Below, one piece after another: positions 51,898 through 59,096 of a stretch of DNA of 59,096 nt. Source of the DNA: VBDM01 sp035519135. GTDB lineage: Bacteria > Pseudomonadota > Gammaproteobacteria > Burkholderiales > SG8-39. A program made the position numbers and the translations under genes. Position 1 is the first letter of the stretch. Each line of letters opens with the position of its first letter. Location: assembly GCA_035519135.1 (NCBI GenBank), contig DATIWX010000038.1:1-59096 (forward strand). Reading direction: 5' to 3'. The notes under the pieces were generated by a model that ran no database searches, had not been told where the DNA came from, and saw only the letters and a list, made by a program, of their open reading frames with translations.

Positions 51898-52610
51898 GCT
51901 GTCGCGCCCAAGTAGCAGGCCAGCACCGCGGGATCGCGCGAGATACTTTCGGGCGGGCCGCTTGCAATCAGCTCGCCGTGGTGCAGCACATGGATATCGC
52001 CCGAAAGCGCCATGACCGCGCGCATCACGTGCTCGATGAGAAGGATGGTGAGGCCTGCCTCGTTGAGCTTCCTGAACACCGCGACCAGTCGGTCCGTCTC
52101 GGGGGGCCGCAGGCCCGCCATCACCTCGTCCAACAACAGGAGCTTTGGCTGGGTGGCGAGCGCGCGCGCCACCTCCAGGAGCTTGCGGTCGGGAAGCGTA
52201 AGCGTGCTGGCGGGTTGCCCGCGCTTGGCCGCGAGCCCCAGTTGCTCGAGGATAGCGAGCGATTTCGCGCGTGCGTCGACGACGCTTCTCGAACGGATCA
52301 TCGCCCCGACAGTGACGTTGTCGAGCACGGAAAGGCCGGCGAAAGGCTTCACCAGCTGGAAGGTCCGTCCGATCCCCGCAGCGCAGATCTCGTCCGGGCG
52401 CAGGCCGTCGATGCGCCGGCCGGCAAACCTGACCTCGCCCGAGTCGGGAGGGAACGCGCCCGCGATCATGTTGAAAATGGTGGTTTTGCCCGCGCCGTTC
52501 GGGCCGACCAGCGCGGCGATGCGGCCGGCCTCGACTGCGAGCGATACGCTCGCAACCGCCCTCAGGCCGCGGAACGATTTGGAAACCGCGCCGATCTCAA
52601 GCAGTGCCAT
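51894..52610 (-). CDS. livG: Branched-chain amino-acid-type ABC transporter ATPase LivG
   Basis: A protein of 238 residues. Walker A is GPNGAGKTTIFN, Walker B LLLLDEVMAGLRP, and the switch region LLIEHVMRAVM keeps the His. The signature reads LTLPDRKLLEVARAL instead of the canonical LSGGQ, a replacement at the nucleotide-contact loop. From memory this variant is seen in LivG branches for non-amino-acid substrates. It overlaps livM (14 bases) and livF (4 bases). Confidence 0.92.
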   Translation of the reverse strand: MALLEIGAVSKSFRGLRAVASVSLAVEAGRIAALVGPNGAGKTTIFNMIAGAFPPDSGEVRFAGRRIDGLRPDEICAAGIGRTFQLVKPFAGLSVLDNVTVGAMIRSRSVVDARAKSLAILEQLGLAAKRGQPASTLTLPDRKLLEVARALATQPKLLLLDEVMAGLRPPETDRLVAVFRKLNEAGLTILLIEHVMRAVMALSGDIHVLHHGELIASGPPESISRDPAVLACYLGATA

Positions 52611-53583
52611 CGGAATCCCGGATGCCCAGCTTTCGCGCGAGCGCCGGCCAGATGCCGTTCGGCAGGAACATGATCACCAGGAGCAGCACCACTCCGTAGA
52701 ACACATGCTTGACGCCTGGGATCTCCCAGCCCATTGCGGCAACGAACTCGGTAATGCCGTCCGCGACGACCACCAGCACCGCCGCGCCCAGGATGGGACC
52801 GAAGAGCGTGCCGAGGCCGCCGATGATCGGCCCCAGAATGATTTCGATCGAGCGACTGATATGGAAGATCTGCTCCGGGAAGAGGTTGTTGTAGTAGAAG
52901 GCGTAGAACACGCCCAAGACCGCGGTCATCGCCGACGATACCAGCACGGCCAGCATCTTCCAGCGGAACGTATTGACGCCGAGCGCCTGCGCGGCCTCCT
53001 CGTTCTCCCGGATCGCCTGCCAGTAGAGCCCGGCGCGGCGGCGCGCGAGCCAGGCACAGAGCGCGAAAGCTCCCGCCGCGAGCGCGAGCATCACGTAGTA
53101 GAACATTACCGGCGAGCCGCGCAGGTTGAGCAGATCCACATGCTCGCGCTGCGACACCTTGATGAAAAGCCCGCCCGAACCGCCGACCCAGTCGAAGTGA
53201 TCGAAGCCGATGCGGGTGAACTCGGCGAAAGCGATGGTGAGGAGCGCGAAGTACACGCCCGAGATGCCGAAGCGGAAGGCGAGAAAGCCGATTGTGGCGC
53301 CGAGCGCCGAACACAGGAGGATCGCGAGCCACAATCCTGCCCAGGGACCGACGCCGTAGTGGTAGAAGAGCGCCGCCGCCGCGTAGGCTCCGACGCCGAC
53401 GTAGAGCGAATGCCCGAGCGAGAGCTGCCCGGCGTAGCCCATCATCACATTCCACGCCTGGCCCGCATAGGCGAAGAAGAGTATCAGGGTCGCGACCGAG
53501 AGCACGTAGCTGTTCGCGGCGGCGGGCAGCGCGATGAGCGTCGCCGCGAGGATCGTGAGCAGGACCGTGCCGCGGCGGCTCAC
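52597..53583 (-). CDS. livM: Branched-chain amino-acid-type ABC transporter permease LivM
   Basis: A protein of 328 residues with about nine membrane helices. WNVMMGYAGQLSLGHSLYVG is the family hallmark. The cytoplasmic coupling helix is YWQAIRENEEAAQALGVNTF, which docks on an ATPase. GGLGTLFGPILGAAVLVVV closes the permease core. It works with LivH. Overlaps livH by four bases and livG by 14, so the order H-M-G-F is one operon. Confidence 0.94.
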   Translation of the reverse strand: MSRRGTVLLTILAATLIALPAAANSYVLSVATLILFFAYAGQAWNVMMGYAGQLSLGHSLYVGVGAYAAAALFYHYGVGPWAGLWLAILLCSALGATIGFLAFRFGISGVYFALLTIAFAEFTRIGFDHFDWVGGSGGLFIKVSQREHVDLLNLRGSPVMFYYVMLALAAGAFALCAWLARRRAGLYWQAIRENEEAAQALGVNTFRWKMLAVLVSSAMTAVLGVFYAFYYNNLFPEQIFHISRSIEIILGPIIGGLGTLFGPILGAAVLVVVADGITEFVAAMGWEIPGVKHVFYGVVLLLVIMFLPNGIWPALARKLGIRDSDGTA

Positions 53584-54449
53584 GATCTTCGACCGAGCAG
53601 CCCCTGCGGGCGGACCAGCAGCACGACGATCAGCAGCGCGAAGCTGAACATGCTCTTCGCCGAAGGGGCGACGAAGAGGCCGCCGAGCGCCTCCGACACC
53701 CCGATCAGCACGCCGCCCAGCAGCGCCCCGCCCATCGAGCCGAGGCCGCCGACGATGACGATGACGAAGGCGAGCAGCGTGTAGGCCGGACCGAGCACCG
53801 GAGTCACGTCCACGAGAGGCACGAGCAGGCAGCCCGCCACCGCGACACAGGCCGTCCCGAGGCCGAAGGTGAGCGCGTACAGGCGCTTCACGTTGAGGCC
53901 CACTACCTGCGCGCCCAGATGGTTGTCGGCGCAGGCGCGGATCGCCTGGCCGGTAAGCGTGAACCGGAAGAAGGCGAAGAGTGCGGCGGAGACGGCGCAG
54001 GCCACGAGGGCGGCGTAGAGCTTGCCGCGATCCACGAGGAGCGGCCCGGCCTCGAGCGATTCCAGCAGGTACTCGAGCTGCACGCTGCGGGCGTCTGGCC
54101 CGAAGATCATCAGCAGCACGTTCACGACGACGAGCGCGAGCGCGAGGAGCAGCATGAACTGCGCATGCTCGGGCCTCCTGATGAAGGCGTTGATGAGCCC
54201 CGCCTGGAGCAGGTAGCCGAGGACGAAGAACGCGGCGGCGACCGGGAAGATGGCCAGGAAGGGGTCGAGGTTCAGCGTTCCGAACAGGATCACCGCCGCG
54301 TACATCGCGACCGTCATCATCTCGCCGTGAGCGAAGTTGACGATTCGCACCACGCCGAATATCACCGACAGCCCGAGCGCCATCAGCCCGTACACGAGAC
54401 CGGTGAGCACGCCGGCGATGACGACGTTAGCGATGAGATCGAGCGACAT
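53580..54449 (-). CDS. livH: Branched-chain amino-acid-type ABC transporter permease LivH
   Basis: A protein of 289 residues with about eight membrane helices. GLVYGLMALGLSVIFGVVRI and NFAHGEMMTVAMYAAVILF are characteristic. The coupling helix region is GQAIRACADNHLGAQVVGLN, and GGLGSMGGALLGGVLIGVSE is the final conserved loop. The ATG lacks a clear Shine-Dalgarno and sits 13 bases from a strong hairpin, so translation or transcript ends may be controlled there. First gene of the HMGF unit. Confidence 0.94.
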   Translation of the reverse strand: MSLDLIANVVIAGVLTGLVYGLMALGLSVIFGVVRIVNFAHGEMMTVAMYAAVILFGTLNLDPFLAIFPVAAAFFVLGYLLQAGLINAFIRRPEHAQFMLLLALALVVVNVLLMIFGPDARSVQLEYLLESLEAGPLLVDRGKLYAALVACAVSAALFAFFRFTLTGQAIRACADNHLGAQVVGLNVKRLYALTFGLGTACVAVAGCLLVPLVDVTPVLGPAYTLLAFVIVIVGGLGSMGGALLGGVLIGVSEALGGLFVAPSAKSMFSFALLIVVLLVRPQGLLGRRS

Positions 54450-54461
54450 GTTTGAACGCTA

Positions 54462-54481
54462 CGAGGGGACACATCCCCTCG
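54462..54481. repeat. 8-bp perfect dyad immediately upstream of livH
   Basis: CGAGGGGA (54462-54469) and TCCCCTCG (54474-54481) pair around CACA, 13 bases before the livH start. It would form a hairpin in the leader of livH or at the end of read-through from the binding-protein gene. Confidence 0.75.
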
Positions 54482-54520
54482 TGCACCCCTGTGTTAGGCC
54501 AGACTTCGGCGACGGCACAC

Positions 54521-54547
54521 AAAGAAAAGGCCGGCGGGGGCCGGCCT
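54521..54547 (-). terminator. Intrinsic terminator after the binding-protein gene
   Basis: Read on the minus strand, AGGCCGGC and GCCGGCCT pair around a 4-base loop (54528-54547) and are followed by TTTCTTT (54527-54521). It lies between the Tat-signal binding-protein gene and livH, so most transcripts should end here and the binding protein be made in excess. Confidence 0.85.
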
Positions 54548-54567
54548 CTCCGCGCGCAGCCCGGAGT

Positions 54568-55791
54568 CTAAGCCTTGTACCCCGGCATCGGGAACACGGG
54601 CCTGGCGGTCGCTGCCGAAGCCGGCAGCACCACGGTCGGCGTCAGGTTCAGATTCTGCACGCATGCCGAGCCGATACCCTCGACCTGGCCTTTCTCGTTG
54701 AACTTGATCGGGGCGCCGAGCATCATCTTGCTGGTAATGTTGGTCTGTCGGATGGCCTCGGCGAGCACTTTCGGGTCGGTCGAGCGCGCGCGCTTGTACG
54801 CGTCCGCCGCGATGAGGATCGCCTCGAAGGTGAAGCCGACGTTCAACCCGTGGAAAACGAGTTTGTCCTTGGGATTGCGCTTGACGAAGGCCTTCTCGAC
54901 GACCCGGGTGAGCTCGGCCCGCGGGTTGTACCAGGGCACGTTGGAGATACAGTGCTCGGAGATCTTGCCGAGCGCCTTGTAGAACTGCTCCTCGTACATG
55001 CCCGGCGAGCCCGGGCTGATGATGCCCATCGGATTCCAGCGCTGCTTCACCATCTCGCGGCGCAGGATGATCGAGTCGTTCAGGCGGCACACGAGCAGCA
55101 GGAAGTCCGCTTTCGACGCCTTTGCCTTCGAGACTTCGACCGTGAGGTCCTTTGCCGCCGGGTCGTAGGGAACCGTGTCCACGATCTTGAACGGCAACTG
55201 CGTGAGGCGCGGCATGAAGGCGCCGATCCCCTTCGCCATCGCCTGGCCGAAGGTGTCGTTCACGTGCATGAACACCGCGGAGCGCGGGGCGACCTTGGTC
55301 GCCTGGAACAGATCGCCGATCAGGGCGAGGCCCTCGCGCACGATGTCCCCCGCGGTCTGGAAATTGCGGAACACGAACCTGTATCCTTGCTCGGTGATCT
55401 GCGGCGCGGCGGCGATGTTGACGATGTACGGCACGCCGCGCTGCTCCGCCACCTGCGCGATCGCGACCGACTGCCCCGAGTCGAACGCGCCGACCAAGAC
55501 GTGCGCGCCTTCCTGGATGAGACGCTCGGCGCGCGTGCGCGCGACATCCACGTTGGTCTCGGTGTCGGCGTTCATCAGCTCGACGTCCACGCCGAGCATG
55601 GTCTTGATCACCTCGGGGGCGAGGTCGGCGCCCTTCTGGCAGGACTGGCCGATGAAACCCTGGAAGCCCGAGCGCGGCAGCAGCACGCCCACGCGCAGCT
55701 TCGCGCCCTGCGCGCGAACGATGCCGAACGGTGAAAGCGCCGCGGCTGCGCCGGCCAGCGCGACGTTCTTGCTGAATGTTCTCCGGTCCAT
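54568..55791 (-). CDS. ABC transporter substrate-binding protein (LivK-like) with Tat signal
   Basis: A protein of 407 residues. The N-terminus MDRRTFSKNVALAGAAAALS is a twin-arginine signal (RR-x-F-x-K), cleavage near VRA-Q. The mature part has the type I periplasmic-binding fold: LRVGVLLPRSGFQGFIGQS, HVLVGAFDSGQSVAIAQVAE, GVPYIVNIAAAPQITEQGYR and FVFRNFQTAGDI. Such proteins in Burkholderiales often bind aromatic or dicarboxylic acids rather than leucine. Tat export suggests folding or cofactor insertion before export. A strong promoter (55813-55841) and AAGGAGGAG site precede it. Confidence 0.92.
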   Translation of the reverse strand: MDRRTFSKNVALAGAAAALSPFGIVRAQGAKLRVGVLLPRSGFQGFIGQSCQKGADLAPEVIKTMLGVDVELMNADTETNVDVARTRAERLIQEGAHVLVGAFDSGQSVAIAQVAEQRGVPYIVNIAAAPQITEQGYRFVFRNFQTAGDIVREGLALIGDLFQATKVAPRSAVFMHVNDTFGQAMAKGIGAFMPRLTQLPFKIVDTVPYDPAAKDLTVEVSKAKASKADFLLLVCRLNDSIILRREMVKQRWNPMGIISPGSPGMYEEQFYKALGKISEHCISNVPWYNPRAELTRVVEKAFVKRNPKDKLVFHGLNVGFTFEAILIAADAYKRARSTDPKVLAEAIRQTNITSKMMLGAPIKFNEKGQVEGIGSACVQNLNLTPTVVLPASAATARPVFPMPGYKA

Positions 55792-55812
55792 GGCTCCTCC
55801 TTATGCCGGACA

Positions 55813-55841
55813 TTTATAGACGATTACAAATTGCAGGTCAA
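55813..55841 (-). promoter_or_regulatory. Strong sigma70-type promoter of the binding-protein gene
   Basis: On the minus strand TTGACC (55841-55836), a 17-base spacer and TATAAA (55818-55813). Transcription would begin near 55806, giving a leader of only about 15 bases, most of it the AAGGAGGAG ribosome site. Confidence 0.8.
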
Positions 55842-55859
55842 CGCCGCCGCCGGAAGGGC

Positions 55860-55889
55860 TTGACACGGCACCGGCGCGAGGGGTAGCTT
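55860..55889 (+). promoter_or_regulatory. Candidate promoter of the tannase-family gene
   Basis: TTGACA (55860-55865), 18-base spacer and TAGCTT (55884-55889). It is back to back with the promoter of the divergent binding-protein gene, their -35 boxes only 18 bases apart. The -10 is weak, so an activator or derepression may be needed. Confidence 0.5.
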
Positions 55890-55897
55890 TGACCGGC

Positions 55898-55911
55898 CTA
55901 ACGAACGTTAG
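55898..55911. promoter_or_regulatory. Candidate operator palindrome at the tannase-family gene start of transcription
   Basis: CTAACG-AA-CGTTAG is a perfect 6-bp dyad with a 2-base centre, lying from about +2 to +15 of the predicted transcript. The pattern (TAACG..CGTTA) is like TetR-family operators. A TetR gene lies just downstream of the tannase-family gene. Confidence 0.55.
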
Positions 55912-55933
55912 ATTGAACCTTGAGGAGGGGACA

Positions 55934-58075
55934 ATGAAACGCTCGCTTTGCCTGTCGTTCCTGGCGCTCGCCTTGTTCGCAGGGAGCGCCGCAGCTCACG
56001 ATGACCCCAGCGACTCGGCCTACGGTATCCAGAGTCTCAACCTTCCCGATCCGATCTTTACGAGCGCCGACAACCTGCCGGTACGGATCAGCGCCGGCAC
56101 GGACGCGGCCATACGTCGCGCGCGCGTTCGGCTGAACGGCGGCGACGTGACTTCGGCATTCTCGCCGGGCGGAGAGGGCGAAATGACCGGCACGGTGGCC
56201 GGCCTGCTGCCGGGGCTGAACACGCTGGAGCTGTTCAAGAACCGGGGAGACAGGCACGCCGTCGCGAGCCTCAAGATCGCGCGGGCCAAGGCGCCCGCGG
56301 TCGCCTGCACCGCTTCGTCCTTCCCGGCGTCGGGGCTTCCTGTCCCGAACACCGTGGTTACCTCGGTCACCCCGGTCGCCGCGACGGCAACCGTTCCCGC
56401 GCACTGTCTGGTCAGCGGAACCACCAACGCGGGCCGGATCGGCGCCGAAACTAGCCCTGGCGCCCCTGTAGGCAGGTACACGTACGCGATCACGTGGCAG
56501 GCGCGCTTACCCGACGCGTGGAACAGCAAGTTCTACATGCCCGGCGGTGGCGGCACCGACGGCAGCGTTCCGAACACCACCACGCGACTGAGCCGGGGTT
56601 ATGCCGCGGCGGCCAACGATTCGGGTCACAGCAACGCGGTCAACAGCGATCCGCTTGCGGGCGGCTCCGCTTCGTTCGGTACGGACTACCCTGCCAGGGT
56701 CGACTTCGCCTACAACGCGATCGACGTAACGACCCGTACCGCCAAGCGGCTGGTCGAGATCTACTACGCCGACGCCCCCGAGTATTCGTACTTCGAAGGC
56801 TGCTCCATGGGCGGGCGCGAGGCGATGATGGTCACGCAGCGCTTCCCCTCCTATTTCAACGGCGTGGTGTCGGGCGACCCGGCATTCCGCATCACCAAGG
56901 TCGGGGTGTGGGCGACCTACGAAGGCCAGCAGCTCGCCGCACTTGCACGGGCCCGGGGCCTGATCTCCGGCTTCGGAGTGCCTTTCGCGAACAACACCTT
57001 CGCGAACGACGATCTGCAGCTCGTGTCCAAAGCGGTGCTCCAGGCATGCGACGGGCTCGACGGCGTTGCCGACGGAATGGTCAGCAACGCGCAGGCCTGC
57101 ACGACGCGCCGGGTCAAACCGGTGCTCGAGGCACTGCTCTGCCCTGCGGGCAAGACGCCCGCCTGCCTCGCCGCCGATCAGGTCGAAGCGATCCTCAACA
57201 TCTACACCTCCGGCGCACCGAACTCGCATGGCAAGCCGCAGTACGCGCGCTGGATGTGGGACGCCGGAATCGCCGGCTGCACCAGCCCGGTCGACTGCAA
57301 CACGCCGGGCGCTCCCAACATCAACATCGGCTGGCGTCTGTGGAACGTCGGCATCTTCAACCCCGCGTTCGTGCCGCACGTGAGTAACACGGCAAACGGG
57401 GCGCTCAACTTCGCGAGCCTGGGCGGCGGCGCGATCCCGCTGCTCTTCGCGACGCCGCCGATCCTGCCGGCGCCGACGGCGAACGACGGTCTGGCCAATC
57501 TGATCATGAACTACGACTTCGACACCCTCGCGGCGAGCATCTTCGGGACCAGCGCGGCTTTCCCGGTCTCCGATACCGAGTTGCTGAATGTCGACGACAC
57601 CGATCTTTCGCCGTTCAAGCGTCACGGCGGCAAGCTGCTGATCTGGCAGCCGCAGACGGGCGGTCCCTTCTCGCCGCAGGACATGGTCAACTGGTACAGC
57701 AGCATGAGCCGCGAGATGAACGGTTTCGAGGAAACGCAGCGCTTCGCGCGCCTGTTCCTCATGCCGGGCGCGAATCATTGTGGAGGCGGCCCCAGCACCA
57801 GCACGATCGATCCCTTCTCTCCGATAGTTGATTGGGTCGAGAACGATAATGCGCCGGCCACCCTTCTGGGCACCGCGCCGGCCGCGACGCCTTGGCCCGG
57901 CCGCACGCGTCCGCTTTGTCCCTACCCGGCGTACGCCAGGTACAGGGGCGCGGGCGACATCAACGTGGCGGCGAGCTTTGCGTGCCAGGTCGACAATCGG
58001 CACGGTCATGGGAAAGGCGACAGGGACGACGACCACGGCGGAGACCGTGACGACGAAAGTCGAGAGAAACGATAG
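55934..58075 (+). CDS. Secreted tannase/feruloyl esterase-family alpha/beta hydrolase with extra N-terminal domain
   Basis: A protein of 713 residues; GAGGAGGGG precedes the ATG. A signal peptide (MKRSLCLSFLALALFAGSAA, cleavage near AAA-H) is followed by about 100 residues of beta-rich, Ig-like sequence (VRLNGGDVTSAFSPGGEG, GLLPGLNTLELFKNRG). The tannase core comes next. The CS-x-x-HC pair is present: Cys290-Ser291 in EGCSMGGREAM and His615-Cys616 in GANHCGGG. CDGLDGVADGMVSNAQAC is the calcium loop. Where the family has H-G-W-x-D-P, the chain reads WQPQTGGPFSPQD, so the catalytic Asp appears to be Gly. The tail (HGKGDRDDDHGGDRDDESRE) is charged and His/Asp-rich. Polyphenol-ester hydrolysis is the family role; activity here is uncertain. 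Confidence 0.88.
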   Translation: MKRSLCLSFLALALFAGSAAAHDDPSDSAYGIQSLNLPDPIFTSADNLPVRISAGTDAAIRRARVRLNGGDVTSAFSPGGEGEMTGTVAGLLPGLNTLELFKNRGDRHAVASLKIARAKAPAVACTASSFPASGLPVPNTVVTSVTPVAATATVPAHCLVSGTTNAGRIGAETSPGAPVGRYTYAITWQARLPDAWNSKFYMPGGGGTDGSVPNTTTRLSRGYAAAANDSGHSNAVNSDPLAGGSASFGTDYPARVDFAYNAIDVTTRTAKRLVEIYYADAPEYSYFEGCSMGGREAMMVTQRFPSYFNGVVSGDPAFRITKVGVWATYEGQQLAALARARGLISGFGVPFANNTFANDDLQLVSKAVLQACDGLDGVADGMVSNAQACTTRRVKPVLEALLCPAGKTPACLAADQVEAILNIYTSGAPNSHGKPQYARWMWDAGIAGCTSPVDCNTPGAPNINIGWRLWNVGIFNPAFVPHVSNTANGALNFASLGGGAIPLLFATPPILPAPTANDGLANLIMNYDFDTLAASIFGTSAAFPVSDTELLNVDDTDLSPFKRHGGKLLIWQPQTGGPFSPQDMVNWYSSMSREMNGFEETQRFARLFLMPGANHCGGGPSTSTIDPFSPIVDWVENDNAPATLLGTAPAATPWPGRTRPLCPYPAYARYRGAGDINVAASFACQVDNRHGHGKGDRDDDHGGDRDDESREKR

Positions 58076-58149
58076 GACCCTCTAGACTGAAAGGGCGGCC
58101 TCAATCGGCGAGAAAGGCTGCGCTTGCGCTCGCTAGGGACCGTCCGGAA

Positions 58150-58938
58150 ATGGGGAAGGTGCGCGCGGCGCGCGAATTGCGCGGGCGTGGCATCCAGGTG
58201 TCGGCGTCAGCCGTGCATTCCATATGGAAGCAGCACGGGCTTGCGACCAGCTACGACCGCCTCAGGATGCGAGCCAGTGGGAGCGCAGAGGCGCTGAGCG
58301 ATTCACAACGCGCGCGCCTGCGCAGAGCGACCATCAGCCGACGCGTGACTGCGCGAGCCGGCCCGAACCGCAGCTCGGAGGCGCATCCGCGGCGTGGGCA
58401 GTTGATAGCAGCCTCGGCGAAGATCTTCAGTGTGCGGGGATACGAGGGCGCGTCGTTGCGGGAGATCTGCGCTGCCGCCGGTATCCTCGCCGGCTCGATG
58501 TACCACCATTTCCGCTCCAAGGAGGACCTGTACGTCAGCGTGCACGCCGAAGGGTTCCGCCGGCTGAACGAAGTCGTCGACAGGGCGATCGAGGACAAGA
58601 CGGACCCTTGGCAGCGGGTAGAGGCGGCGGTCGGCGCGCACCTCGCCGAGCTGGTCGAGCGCAACGACGTGGTCGCGGTCACTACGACTGCCCTCTTCCA
58701 TATGGCGGGGAAGCGGTTGCAGCGGCGTCTCAACCGGCAGCGAGAGGCGTACGAGGAGCGCTTCCGCCGGCTGGTGCAGGCGCTGCCGTTGCCCGCCGAC
58801 GTAGACCGCAGCCTGCTGCGACTGACGGTGCTCGGCGCGACCAACTGGACGCGCGTCTGGTACCGGCCTGGCAAGCGCACGCCGGCGCAGATTGCGCATC
58901 ATCTGGTTCACAAGGTTCTGCGCAAGAACCTGGGTTAG
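58150..58938 (+). CDS. TetR-family regulator with an N-terminal transposase-like helix-turn-helix
   Basis: A protein of 262 residues from ATG 58150. Residues from about 82 on form a TetR protein: GQLIAASAKIFSVRGYEGAS, then the recognition helix region LREICAAAGILAGSMYHHFR and the ligand-binding domain. Residues 1-38 (MGKVRAARELRGRGIQVSAS, then AVHSIWKQHGLATSYDRL) instead look like the winged helix of IS481-type transposases. That motif continues in frame upstream of the ATG (KAALALARDRPE), back to a stop at 58048-58050 with no ATG, GTG or TTG. The true start may therefore be a rare codon or the domain may be truncated. It may regulate the tannase-family gene. Confidence 0.85.
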   Translation: MGKVRAARELRGRGIQVSASAVHSIWKQHGLATSYDRLRMRASGSAEALSDSQRARLRRATISRRVTARAGPNRSSEAHPRRGQLIAASAKIFSVRGYEGASLREICAAAGILAGSMYHHFRSKEDLYVSVHAEGFRRLNEVVDRAIEDKTDPWQRVEAAVGAHLAELVERNDVVAVTTTALFHMAGKRLQRRLNRQREAYEERFRRLVQALPLPADVDRSLLRLTVLGATNWTRVWYRPGKRTPAQIAHHLVHKVLRKNLG

Positions 58939-59096
58939 GAAGGATCTCCACTAAGCGAGCGCCTCAGTGGGACGCATGCGTCATGCCGCGAAGACCGATT
59001 GCACCACGGCGAGACGGAGAAGTAGAAGAGGAACGGGAAGTACAGCGCGAGAGTGAAGTGCTTCACGCGGGAACCCCGGTGAGCTCAAAATCGCTG
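58939..59096. other. Non-coding tail of the window
   Basis: No credible gene is seen in these 158 bases. An imperfect dyad CCACTAAG...CTCAGTGG lies at 58969-58991, after the regulator stop, without a T-run. A 43-codon GTG frame on the minus strand (59069 to 58938) has a hydrophobic start but no support. Confidence 0.5.

Noticed and set aside
58938..59071. 43-codon minus-strand frame with a hydrophobic start at the window end
   Set aside because: No ribosome site and no recognisable family; cut off from context by the window edge.
1..59096. CRISPR array, tRNA, rRNA, prophage or complete insertion sequence
   Set aside because: No spaced direct-repeat array, no cloverleaf or rRNA stretch, and no complete transposase gene was seen; only the transposase-like fragment in the TetR gene and one REP-like dyad.

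Overview
The window is high-GC DNA from a betaproteobacterium, most likely Burkholderiales or a close relative. This rests on the complete division and cell-wall (dcw) cluster running into lpxC, secA, argJ, zapD, coaE, pilD/pilC, ypjD and ffh, on two Bug-type (tripartite tricarboxylate) binding proteins, and on a pcaF-like thiolase. No rRNA, tRNA, CRISPR array, prophage or complete insertion sequence was seen. All calls come from reading the sequence and from recalled family motifs; no database search was run.

Region 1 (1-13.0 kb, all + strand) is a catabolic island. It holds the tail of a 3-hydroxyisobutyrate-dehydrogenase-like enzyme, a cupin, a 2-keto-4-pentenoate hydratase-like enzyme, a C-C-hydrolase-like alpha/beta hydrolase and a Bug binding protein. 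These are followed by an M24 metallopeptidase-fold protein with one metal ligand changed, both subunits of a TPP-dependent 2-oxoacid dehydrogenase E1, a free-standing lipoyl domain and a second 3-HIBDH-like enzyme. A second Bug protein, a nitrilase, a carboxymuconolactone-decarboxylase-like protein, an SDR and a 3-oxoadipyl-CoA thiolase complete it. The set looks like uptake and stepwise breakdown of a carboxylate or nitrile compound to central metabolites; the substrate cannot be read from the sequence. A 20-bp-arm inverted repeat (REP-like) sits between the M24 and E1 genes.

Region 2 (13.0-14.8 kb) has a NYN-domain gene on the minus strand, a small conserved-looking hypothetical gene and an AT-rich stretch. 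This leads into a sigma70-type promoter with four 10-bp-phased MraZ-like repeats in front of mraZ.

Region 3 (14.8-32.2 kb) is the complete dcw cluster mraZ-rsmH-ftsL-ftsI-murE-murF-mraY-murD-ftsW-murG-murC-murB-ddl-ftsQ-ftsA-ftsZ. Junctions are overlapping or nearly so, and half the genes use GTG or TTG starts. A 14-codon mini-ORF bridges ftsW and murG. Directly after ftsZ is an unannotated-looking 50-residue protein with no acidic residues and a duplicated motif, followed by a strong hairpin and then lpxC.

Region 4 (32.5-48.5 kb) carries lpxC, a two-helix membrane peptide, a DUF721/DciA-like gene (minus), an M23 peptidase, secA, argJ, a DUF815 ATPase and a Nudix-TenI fusion. Then, on the minus strand, come yacG, zapD, coaE, pilD, pilC (without pilB), a CorC-type transporter and ypjD, with ffh diverging on the plus strand.

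Region 5 (48.5-59.1 kb) has a DUF2235/Tle1-like hydrolase, a TTC38-like TPR protein and a branched-chain amino-acid-type ABC transporter (livF-G-M-H plus a Tat-signal binding protein with its own terminator). Divergent from it is a secreted tannase-family protein with an extra N-terminal domain and an apparently missing catalytic Asp. Last comes a TetR regulator that seems to carry a transposase-like helix-turn-helix at its N-terminus. A palindrome at the predicted start of the tannase-family transcript is a candidate operator for that regulator.
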